From: Lepidostoma basale
Lineage: Eukaryota > Arthropoda > Insecta > Trichoptera > Lepidostomatidae
Assembly: GCA_022606425.2 (NCBI GenBank)
Contig: JAHDVF020001024.1
Span: 1,240,001-1,304,000 of the forward strand
DNA: 64,000 bases
Direction of reading: 5' to 3'
Below the pieces are notes generated by a model. It was not told the DNA's origin. It saw only the letters and a list, made by a program, of their open reading frames with translations, and did no database searches. Positions within the stretch are counted from its first letter, which is position 1. The number at the start of each line of letters is the position of its first letter. Both the position numbers and the translations under genes were made by a program. Positions 35,025 to 43,165 of the stretch are shown one piece after another.

Positions 35025-36769
35025 TGAAAAAATTAATTAATAACGTAGAAAATATTGTTGATGAAATGTGCCGTGGTATGGCTTTAGCCCATCCATCGCT
35101 GATGCTTATTGACCAGTATCGTATCTTAATAAAGAAAACGCTGCAGTCAGATAAGGTAACCCTGATCAGTGGTGGGGGCAGTGGGCATGAACCGGCCCAT
35201 GCCGGCTTTATCGGTGATGGATTGCTTGATGTTGCTATTTGTGGCGATGTATTTGCCTCCCCCTCTCAAGTACAAGTCTACCAGGCGATTAAAAAGAGTG
35301 CCTCAACCAAAGGGACATTGCTGATTATTAAAAATTATAGTGGCGATATCATGAATTTTAAAAATGGGGCAGTGATGGCCCGTGAAGAGGGGATAGAGGT
35401 TGACTATGTTAAGGTTGATGACGACATTGCCGTGCAAGATAGTCTCTATACGGTGGGGAGAAGAGGGGTAGCGGGTACGGTTTTTGTTCATAAAATAGCG
35501 GGGGCGGCGGCCGAAGGGGGTGCGAGCCTCGTAGAGGTTAAAGCCTTGGCCCAGAAGGCGATTGACCATGTAAAGTCGATTGGTTTTGCCTATAGCTCTT
35601 GTACCGTACCGGCGAAGGGTAGCCCTACCTTTAGCCTTAATGACAACGAGATGGAGTATGGTGTTGGCATTCATGGCGAGCCTGGCATCAGCAAGGAGAG
35701 CGTTGTTTCGGCTACAGAGCTGGCCCACAAGATGGTTGGTGCATTGAGCAGCGAACTGGCCTTAACCCAAGGCAGTGATATTGCCTTGCTGATTAATGGC
35801 TTTGGAGCAACCCCTTTGATGGAGCTTTATCTCTTTAATAATGCTGTTCGCTATGAACTAGAGCAACGAGGTATTACTACCTACCGAAGTTTTGTTGGTA
35901 ATTATATGACTAGTATCGATATGGCTGGAGCCTCACTCTCGTTCTTAAAGCTTGATGATGAACTTAAGTCTCTTCTTGATGCCCCATGCAGCAGCCCTGC
36001 TTTTCATGTAGAGGGCCGAGTAGAGCCGACAAACTACAGCGATGATCAAAGGGGGGCTTCATGGGCATCAAACAATTCTAGTGCGGTGCTGCCTGGTAGC
36101 TATGGAGTTATTGAAGATAATAGCTTAACTCTGCATAATTTTTTCTTTATGGTTGATCAAATGGCCCAAATCATTTTTAAAAATGAGCAAGCTTTTTGTG
36201 AACTTGATGCGGTAGCAGGTGATGGTGATTTTGGCATGAGCGTTGCCAAAGGCTTTAGAGAGCTAAAGGAGCAGTGGCCTCTACTGGTAGAGGAGTTATC
36301 AATAGGCTCTTTTTTAAATAGCTGTGCTCTTATTATTATGGAGCACTGTGGTGGTGCTTCAGGACCTATTTGGGGTAGTGCCTTTAGAGGTGCGGCTCAA
36401 AGTGTTGGACACAAAGAGATGATTAACCTAGAAGAGTTTAGCATCATGATGGATAGTGCCACGAAGGCTGTTCAACAGATGGGTGAACGGTCATTTGGTC
36501 GGGGGGCACAGGTAGGCGATAAAACATTGATTGATGCCTTAATACCTGCGGTAGAGTCACTAAAAAAAGAGCCTGCTAATAACAGCAGTATTAAAAAAGC
36601 CTTGGTTGTTAGTGCAGAGGCAGCCGTTAAGGGGGCTAAAACAACCGAAAAATTTGTAGCACGGCTAGGTCGAGCAGGCACGGTGGGGGAGCGTAGTTTG
36701 GGCCACCCTGATGCAGGAGCTCACGCGTTAGGGGTGATTTTTACCGAAATAGCAGCGGCGATGCAATAA
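35024..36769 (+). CDS. ATP-type dihydroxyacetone kinase (DhaK-DhaL fusion)
   Basis: 581 residues: DhaK domain (1 to ~330; GGGSGHEPAHAGF, and GIHGEPG with the histidine that binds dihydroxyacetone) and DhaL domain (~365-581; AGDGDFG with the magnesium-binding Asp residues). The fused form uses ATP rather than PEP. It gives DHAP, feeding the glycerol part of the sulfolipid headgroup into glycolysis. GTG start shares a base with the gldA-like stop. Confidence 0.9.
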   Translation: MKKLINNVENIVDEMCRGMALAHPSLMLIDQYRILIKKTLQSDKVTLISGGGSGHEPAHAGFIGDGLLDVAICGDVFASPSQVQVYQAIKKSASTKGTLLIIKNYSGDIMNFKNGAVMAREEGIEVDYVKVDDDIAVQDSLYTVGRRGVAGTVFVHKIAGAAAEGGASLVEVKALAQKAIDHVKSIGFAYSSCTVPAKGSPTFSLNDNEMEYGVGIHGEPGISKESVVSATELAHKMVGALSSELALTQGSDIALLINGFGATPLMELYLFNNAVRYELEQRGITTYRSFVGNYMTSIDMAGASLSFLKLDDELKSLLDAPCSSPAFHVEGRVEPTNYSDDQRGASWASNNSSAVLPGSYGVIEDNSLTLHNFFFMVDQMAQIIFKNEQAFCELDAVAGDGDFGMSVAKGFRELKEQWPLLVEELSIGSFLNSCALIIMEHCGGASGPIWGSAFRGAAQSVGHKEMINLEEFSIMMDSATKAVQQMGERSFGRGAQVGDKTLIDALIPAVESLKKEPANNSSIKKALVVSAEAAVKGAKTTEKFVARLGRAGTVGERSLGHPDAGAHALGVIFTEIAAAMQ

Positions 36770-36795
36770 CTAATTTAATGATAGAGGACAATAAA

Positions 36796-38136
36796 ATGAA
36801 CAATTTTCAAGTGGCCTATGTGCCTATTGGGGTAGCAACCTTTGATCTTGATGCGGCAGGGGCTCTTTTTTATGAATCGATTAAGCTACTTCAATCGATT
36901 CATGACGATGTTGTCTCTCCTGAGCACATGCTTTTAACGATGAGTGATTTAAAGGACTATATGGGCTCTATTAACCCAACACTACTTATTGTACAAAATA
37001 TTACATTTGCTAATGCTGCCTACATCGGTGAAATTGTTAGGAGAAGTGGGGCACCTATTGTACTATGGACGCTAAGAGAGCCTATTGTTGATGGGGGTAG
37101 ATTAAGACTTAATTCATTAACCGGGGCCTACTCCGCAGCCAATGCCCTACTAACATTAAGAGGTGGCTCCTTTAGCTATATCTTGGGAATGCCTGATGAG
37201 AGCTCTGTAGCTAAAAAGATAGAGGCTAACATCAAGGCAGCAGAGATTAAAAATAGGCTGAGCGAGATAACCATCGCATCAATTGGCCATACCCCCGAAG
37301 GATTTGGATTTGGCCGAGCACTGGATATCGATTTACTGCATTTTTTTGGTGTCAACTTTGAGTCGATAGAGGCCCGTCAGTTAATGGAGAGTGCCAGGGG
37401 CTATAGTGAGGAGGAGGTAAAAGACTATCTTCGTGAGATGAACCAAAAAACTGTAGGGCTTGAGGCGATTAATGATCGAAATGTTCTTGATGCTGCCAGG
37501 CTCTACAAGGCCTATGCGAGCTATGTTAAGGAGAAAAACATTGCAGCTATAGCATCACGCTGTTGGCCAGATTTTTTTACCAGCTTTGGTACACCCGTTT
37601 GTGCTATCCTGGGGATGCTGAATGAGATGGGGGTTGCCGCTAGCTGTGAGGCTGATGTCTATGGTGCTCTATCAATGTATATTGCCATGCAACTATCTCA
37701 TAAGGCCGTGTTTTTTGGCGATCCCGTCTCGATTAACGAGGATGACAATAGTATTACCTACTGGCATTGTGGTACGGCTGCCTGTAGCTTGGCCCACCCC
37801 GCTACAGGAGCTCAAATGGGGCTTCATCCTAACCGTAAAATTGGTCCTGTGATGGATTTTGGCTGCTACCCTAGCGAGGAGGTGACAATATTTAGAATAG
37901 GACGTAAAGCTAATGGAGGCTTTAGAGTCTTCTTAATGAAGGGCAAGGCTTTAGATCGAGCGAAGCAGTTTACAGGGACGACGGCCGTGGTACAGATCGA
38001 GAGGCCCATCGGTACGATGGTGGAGGAGAGCATCAAAGATGGCTGGGAGCCCCACTTTGTTGTTATCTATAGTGATGAGGTTGAGTCGATCAAAGTATTC
38101 TCTCAGATGCTAGATTTGGAGCTATGTATTTATTAG
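36796..38136 (+). CDS. L-fucose/L-arabinose isomerase-family protein, candidate sulfoquinovose isomerase
   Basis: About 446 residues with the fucose isomerase-like fold (N-terminal Rossmann-like half; ALSMYIAMQLS and the metal-region CEADVYGAL; C-terminal HCGTAACSLAHP). Its aldose-ketose isomerase class suits the missing step from sulfoquinovose to sulfofructose, which no other recognisable enzyme here covers except the DUF4867 cupin. Start 36796 is chosen over 36778 because AGAGGA lies at the right distance. Confidence 0.75.
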   Translation: MNNFQVAYVPIGVATFDLDAAGALFYESIKLLQSIHDDVVSPEHMLLTMSDLKDYMGSINPTLLIVQNITFANAAYIGEIVRRSGAPIVLWTLREPIVDGGRLRLNSLTGAYSAANALLTLRGGSFSYILGMPDESSVAKKIEANIKAAEIKNRLSEITIASIGHTPEGFGFGRALDIDLLHFFGVNFESIEARQLMESARGYSEEEVKDYLREMNQKTVGLEAINDRNVLDAARLYKAYASYVKEKNIAAIASRCWPDFFTSFGTPVCAILGMLNEMGVAASCEADVYGALSMYIAMQLSHKAVFFGDPVSINEDDNSITYWHCGTAACSLAHPATGAQMGLHPNRKIGPVMDFGCYPSEEVTIFRIGRKANGGFRVFLMKGKALDRAKQFTGTTAVVQIERPIGTMVEESIKDGWEPHFVVIYSDEVESIKVFSQMLDLELCIY

Positions 38137-38180
38137 GGCTAATAGTCTATACTTCACCCACGAGATAACAGAGAGGGGTG

Positions 38181-39413
38181 ATGCACCGATTGAGCGGAAA
38201 GGAAGTAGTTAAAAAGAGCACCGCAGACGATATTTTGGCCTTGCTTTATGCTAAGGGGGCAATGTCCAGAAAAGATATTGCCTCAGTCCTTAATTTAAGC
38301 CGAGCAACACTTACGGTGCTATCGAGTAGACTAATAGAGCAGGGTTTACTGATTGAGAAAGGGAAAAAAGCTCAAGAAAATGGTGCTGGTAGAAGAGAGA
38401 TATTACTTGATATTAATGTCTGCTATCAATATGTTATGGCTGTTACCATCGAAAGCAGCCAGGCAGTGATTACTGTGTGTAATCTTAAGGCCTCTCCTAT
38501 CGACCAAAACAAAATTTTACTGACAAATAATCTAAAGCCCAAGGAGCTACTTAGCTTAATTGCCCATCAGTGTCAAAGGATGTTAAAGCACCATGATATT
38601 GCTCTTAGCCAGTTACTAGGGCTAGGTTTTTCTTTGCCGGGCTTCGTTAACCGACAGAGGGGTACCAGCATGCACTGCCACGCTCTTTGGCAGGATGAAG
38701 TCGATGTTAGGGGGGTGATGGAGGATCTCATGGGATGCTCAGTAATCATTGAAAACAACATCAAGTCCTTTGCTGAAGGCGAGTTGCTTTATGGATTAGG
38801 GAGGACGGCAAGCAATATTCTCTTTATAAAATGGGGCCCTGGGGTGGGGGCAACGATGGTCGTTAATGGTAGGCTCTATGAAGGAGGCTATTCTAAGACG
38901 ATGGATCTTGCCCACTATATTGTTGATGATAGGGAAAATAGTTGTTGGTGCGGGCGTATTGGCTGCCTAGAGGCTTTAGTATCGGTTGATACACTTTTTA
39001 CTAAAATACGTGGGCTCTATAGTGAGCAAAAAACCCCCTATCTCTTTAGACAAAGCGGTGGGAATATTAATAGTTTGACCAATGATTTTCTTCATGATTG
39101 GCTAGGTGCCCTAGAGGAGACTCCCCTGGATCAATTAGACCCCTCAATTCATCTGCTTTTAAAGCAAAGCATTGCCTACCTAGCCTTAGTAGCGGTTAAT
39201 AGTGCAACGATGTTAGCCTCTAGCCATATCATTTTACTGGGTAGCATGTTGCAAAATAGAGGGATACGCACCAGCTTTATTGAACATTTCCAGCTTATTA
39301 ACCAGGGCTATTATTTAGGATTAATCGAGCAGTCGCCACTGAATAACCAGCGTCTTTATATTGGTGGTGTGGCGATTATTGTCCGTGAATATTTTTTAAA
39401 GTTAGGCTTGTAA
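38181..39413 (+). CDS. ROK-family transcriptional regulator
   Basis: About 410 residues. N-terminal winged helix-turn-helix (MSRKDIASVLNLSRATLTVLSS), then a ROK domain with the zinc motif CWCGRIGC and a phosphate-binding GPGVGATMV. Sensing a sugar or sugar phosphate is typical. As the last gene of the sulfoquinovose operon it is the natural candidate to bind the palindromes at 26965-27051. GTG at 38178 is an alternative start. Confidence 0.85.
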   Translation: MHRLSGKEVVKKSTADDILALLYAKGAMSRKDIASVLNLSRATLTVLSSRLIEQGLLIEKGKKAQENGAGRREILLDINVCYQYVMAVTIESSQAVITVCNLKASPIDQNKILLTNNLKPKELLSLIAHQCQRMLKHHDIALSQLLGLGFSLPGFVNRQRGTSMHCHALWQDEVDVRGVMEDLMGCSVIIENNIKSFAEGELLYGLGRTASNILFIKWGPGVGATMVVNGRLYEGGYSKTMDLAHYIVDDRENSCWCGRIGCLEALVSVDTLFTKIRGLYSEQKTPYLFRQSGGNINSLTNDFLHDWLGALEETPLDQLDPSIHLLLKQSIAYLALVAVNSATMLASSHIILLGSMLQNRGIRTSFIEHFQLINQGYYLGLIEQSPLNNQRLYIGGVAIIVREYFLKLGL

Positions 39414-39423
39414 AAATCTTCTC

Positions 39424-41217
39424 TTAATAGTCAAGCCTCATCGCTTTACTGACTACCCCAGAGCGATTTTGAATGGCAAGCTCTAAAGAATCAAAGCGAT
39501 TTTTCTGAGGTAAGGCTATAGTAATATGTTGATTGGCCATGGTTTTGTTACGGCCTACCACCGCTAGCGTTGTTGATTGCTTCCCTGCTACCCCAGAGAT
39601 AAGATAAAACCGGCTATTATTAGTCGTAGGGTCATTAAAAGTGATGGTTATCTGATTGTTTTCTACAGTTGTTTCTATCTGAAGGGGAAGAGTCGTCGGC
39701 TGCTTGGTAAGCCAAGGCATGGCTGGTACAAGGGCTTTACTACTTAAATAGTCATTTTTTAGTAGCTTGATCTGCTGGTTTTGAGCCGTTATGGCTGGAC
39801 TATTGCTAGGGTTATCGCTTGCAACAATATTACTATAGCCAAAAAAAGCTGATCCCTTTATTTGGGGGTAGTTTTGATTATAGCGTCGTTGGTTAGCAAT
39901 TTCTTCATAGTTAAGCCAACTTTGAGCCCATGGAGCATTGAGATGCTTGTAGCTTGCATGGCCAATATAGAGGTGGGTACGGCTTTTTTTTAAACTTTTT
40001 TGCCACCAGCTTACAAGCTCGCCATAGGGGGCGGCTTTTTGGCTAAACTCCCAATAGATCTGGGGGATAATATAGTCAATCAATTCACTCTGTGACCATT
40101 TTAGCGTATCGGCGTAGACACCACTAAGCGATGAGGTTGAGCTGAGGGGGGTTTTAGAGCCTTTAGGGTTATTTTTCTTGTGCTCCCAAATACCAAAAGG
40201 GCTAATACCTAGGGCAACGGAACGTTTTGTTTGGTGGTTGTGTTGATCGATGACCTTTCTAAGCTCTGCAATCATAAGGTCGTTGTTATTGATACGCCAA
40301 AGATCAACATTCTTGTTATACTGGCCTAAACTCTCTGGGCTACTGATATCATCAATAAATTTAAATGATCGGCGGTAGGTGCGAAAGGTCTCACGGTCGA
40401 GTAGTTGCTCTTTAAACCGTAGAGGAGCGGAGCCTGCCAGGCGGATATCGTAGGGGTAAAAGTAGTCATCGAGATGAATGGCATCGGCATCATATTTAGA
40501 TAAAAATTCGCTAATGACATCACTAATATGCTCTAGAACAAGCGGATGGCCTGGATCTAGAAAGAGTTTTTCAGCAAAGAGGTAGACCGTTTGAGGATTT
40601 TTTCTAGCAAAATTATCGATGCTGAGCATCGCAAGCTCATCGTCAATGCTACCACTGGCCTGCCTACGGTGGGTAACCCGATAGGGGTTAAACCATGCAT
40701 GAAACTCTAGGCCCCTTAGGTGGCTTTGGTCAATCATCCATGCAATTAAATCAAATGAGTCGGCCCATGCAGGGGCTAATCCTTGGGTAGAACTTATAAA
40801 CTGTGACCATGGCCGATGGCTTGATGGGTAGAATGCATCAAGCATCGGGCTTACCTGAAAAATGACTGTATTAAGGTTTAAATTAGTCAATTCATCTAAA
40901 ATAGCAATCCACTCTTTCTTTAATGACTCAAGGGTGGCTTCTTGCCCATGAGGTGGCTTAGAGGGATAGTGAATGTTATTAATGGTGCCTACCCACGTTG
41001 CTCTAAACTCAGTTTTTTGATTAATGTAGAGTGAGGGAAGGCGAATAGGCCTACCCTTTGAGCTACTCCCCGAGATCCGTATTCTATTATTATTATAGGT
41101 AGCGATGCCATCGTCATCGAGGCCATTAAATTCATAAAGGTAGTCAGAGCTTTTAGCAACCTGAAGAGTGCATAATAGCATCAGAAGGGGAAGTAGAAAA
41201 AAATTAATTTTGATCAC
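39424..41217 (-). CDS. Family 10-like glycosyl hydrolase (GHL10, YddW type)
   Basis: 597 residues. Signal peptide of about 22 residues (MIKINFFLLPLLMLLC), so exported. The GHL10 barrel is marked by EFRATWVGTINNI, NTVIFQVSPMLDAFY, FHAWFNPYR and GISPFGIWEH. A short beta domain follows at the C-terminus. Members are thought to act on peptidoglycan or other glycans; substrate here is unknown. It converges on the ROK gene with a 10-base gap. Confidence 0.82.
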   Translation of the reverse strand: MIKINFFLLPLLMLLCTLQVAKSSDYLYEFNGLDDDGIATYNNNRIRISGSSSKGRPIRLPSLYINQKTEFRATWVGTINNIHYPSKPPHGQEATLESLKKEWIAILDELTNLNLNTVIFQVSPMLDAFYPSSHRPWSQFISSTQGLAPAWADSFDLIAWMIDQSHLRGLEFHAWFNPYRVTHRRQASGSIDDELAMLSIDNFARKNPQTVYLFAEKLFLDPGHPLVLEHISDVISEFLSKYDADAIHLDDYFYPYDIRLAGSAPLRFKEQLLDRETFRTYRRSFKFIDDISSPESLGQYNKNVDLWRINNNDLMIAELRKVIDQHNHQTKRSVALGISPFGIWEHKKNNPKGSKTPLSSTSSLSGVYADTLKWSQSELIDYIIPQIYWEFSQKAAPYGELVSWWQKSLKKSRTHLYIGHASYKHLNAPWAQSWLNYEEIANQRRYNQNYPQIKGSAFFGYSNIVASDNPSNSPAITAQNQQIKLLKNDYLSSKALVPAMPWLTKQPTTLPLQIETTVENNQITITFNDPTTNNSRFYLISGVAGKQSTTLAVVGRNKTMANQHITIALPQKNRFDSLELAIQNRSGVVSKAMRLDY

Positions 41218-41257
41218 TCTATTTTACCCTCTTTATATGTGGTAACGTCACTAATTG

Positions 41258-42301
41258 TTACTCATAATAATGACTATTGGCATAGCGTACAAGGCTCAAC
41301 ATAATAGGTACCTCTACTAAAACACCTACCACAGTGGTGAGGGTAGCACCACTGTGGAGGCCAAAGAGGGTGATCGATACAGCAACTGCTAGTTCAAAAA
41401 AATTACTAGCGCCAATCATGCCACTAGGGGTTGCAATATTATGGGGCAGACCACTTTTTCTAGCCCAAAAGAAGGTAGTAAAAAAGATAAAATAGGTTTG
41501 AAGGGTTAAAGGTATGGCAATAAGTAAAATATTTAAAGGCTGGGCTATAATTTGCTGACCTTGAAAACTAAATAGAATGACCAAGGTTAAAAGGAGGGCA
41601 ACAATGGTTAGTGAGCTAAAGCGTGCTATTACCTTATTGTTCAGATAGTCTAATCCAAAATGGTAGGTAATAGCCTTACGAGCAATAATTGCTGCTATAA
41701 GTGGTATAATAATAAAGATTAAAACTGAAAAAAGAAGAGTAGATAGAGGGATAATGATATTTGATAAATTAAGTAAGAACATGACGATAGGGGCATAAAG
41801 AATGAGGACAAGTAGATCGTTAAGAATAACCTGCACAAGGGTATAGCCGGGTGAGCCATTGGTTAATGCCGACCAGACAAAAACCATGGCTGTGCATGGT
41901 GCTGCTCCTAAAAGGACTGCTCCTGCGACATATTGATAGGCCAAGGATGGATCAATGATCTTTTTGTAAAAAACAATAAAAAACAGATAGGCAAAGCCAT
42001 ACATGGTTACAGGCTTAACAAGCCAGTTGATGATAAGTGTAATAGCAATGCCCTTTTTCTGACTCTTGATAGCACGAATAGCAGCCCAGTCGATTTTTAG
42101 CATCATAGGGAAGATCATCAGCCAAATTAAAAGAGCGACAGGGATAGAGACTCCGTGGTAGTCAAATCGAGTTAAAAACAGGGGGATGGCTGGTGCCCAT
42201 TGGGCAATCGCTAGGCCTAACATCATGCAGAATAGCACCCACAGGCTAAGATGACGTTCAAAAAATGATATACCGGAGTTAATTTTTTTTACCATTACCA
42301 T
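41258..42301 (-). CDS. ACR3-family arsenite efflux permease
   Basis: About 347 residues with ten membrane segments. The ACR3 signature is present: GAAPCTAMVFVWS (the conserved Cys) and NDLLVLILYAP. It expels arsenite using the proton gradient. Start 42301 has AGAAGGA 5 bases upstream; ATG 42331 would add ten residues without such a site. No arsR or arsC gene is close. Confidence 0.85.
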   Translation of the reverse strand: MVMVKKINSGISFFERHLSLWVLFCMMLGLAIAQWAPAIPLFLTRFDYHGVSIPVALLIWLMIFPMMLKIDWAAIRAIKSQKKGIAITLIINWLVKPVTMYGFAYLFFIVFYKKIIDPSLAYQYVAGAVLLGAAPCTAMVFVWSALTNGSPGYTLVQVILNDLLVLILYAPIVMFLLNLSNIIIPLSTLLFSVLIFIIIPLIAAIIARKAITYHFGLDYLNNKVIARFSSLTIVALLLTLVILFSFQGQQIIAQPLNILLIAIPLTLQTYFIFFTTFFWARKSGLPHNIATPSGMIGASNFFELAVAVSITLFGLHSGATLTTVVGVLVEVPIMLSLVRYANSHYYE

Positions 42302-42360
42302 AAGAATCCTTCTAGCAGGTGTCAAGAGCATAGGCTTAAGTCACTGTTTTAATTATATTT

Positions 42361-42380
42361 CTTATTATATATATAATAAG
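42361..42380. promoter_or_regulatory. 20-bp perfect palindrome between divergent acr3 and desulfidase-like genes
   Basis: CTTATTATATATATAATAAG is fully self-complementary and sits 60 bases before the acr3 start and 86 before the gene at 42466. Operator for a regulator encoded elsewhere is likely; pure AT-richness could also explain it. Confidence 0.45.
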
Positions 42381-42465
42381 ATAGAACAATGTCAATAGGG
42401 CTTTATCGAACTTTATTTATGGAGTAAATAATGCTATAATAGGAGTTGTAAGGGGGATTTTATCA

Positions 42466-43164
42466 TTGATGTTTAACCCAGACGACTATCAAGACTATAT
42501 AGCAATACCCAACGAAGAGCTACTACCTGCTCTAGGCTGTACAGAGCCTATTGCCGTCGCCTATGGTGCGGCATTAGTGTGCGAATTACTACCAACATTT
42601 CCAACTAAAATAGCTATCGAGGCCAGTGGTAATATTTTAAAAAATGCTAAGAGCGTTGTTGTACCCAACACGGGTGGCCTTAAAGGCATGCAGGCATCGC
42701 TACTAGCGGGGATGGTTGGGGGCAATAGCCTGCTTGGGCTGGAGGTGCTTTCACAGCTGAGTGCTGACCATGTCGTAACCATTGCAGGCCTTATGAATAG
42801 TGGCTTAGTGACGATTACGGAACTGCAGAGCCCATCGACATTGCACATGATTATTAGAGCCCAGACGTTGGAGCATGAGGCTGTAGTTGAGATAAAAAAT
42901 CAGCATACCAATGTGGTACGGCTAACACTTGATGGCCTTGATAGGCTGACTAAGGAGAGTTGCCCTAGTAAAATAGCCAGTGGCATCGAGGCGGCCTTTC
43001 AAGGGCTGCATTTAGCAACCGATGGCAAGGTCTATAGCCATGGCTGTGGTATTGTTGAGCACGATGTGGAGGCCACCATTGCCAATGTTGGACGCCTTGG
43101 GCGTGAGGGGATGAGCGGTACCGATAAAGTGGTGCTTGATATTATGACCCACATCAGTAATTAG
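42466..43164 (+). pseudogene. L-cysteine desulfidase-like (UPF0597, YhaM/CyuA) with internal deletion
   Basis: 232 residues against about 430 in the family. The N-terminal ~160 residues match (LPALGCTEPIAVAYGAA; VVPNTGGLKGM) and so does the C-terminus (GIVEHDVEATIANVGRLGREGM). About 200 central residues, which carry most iron-sulfur ligands, are missing. The junction lies near KESCPSKIASG, and the frame stays open across it. The product probably cannot hold its cluster. A compact new variant is the alternative. SD AAGGGGG precedes the ATG. Confidence 0.75.
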
Positions 43165-43165
43165 T

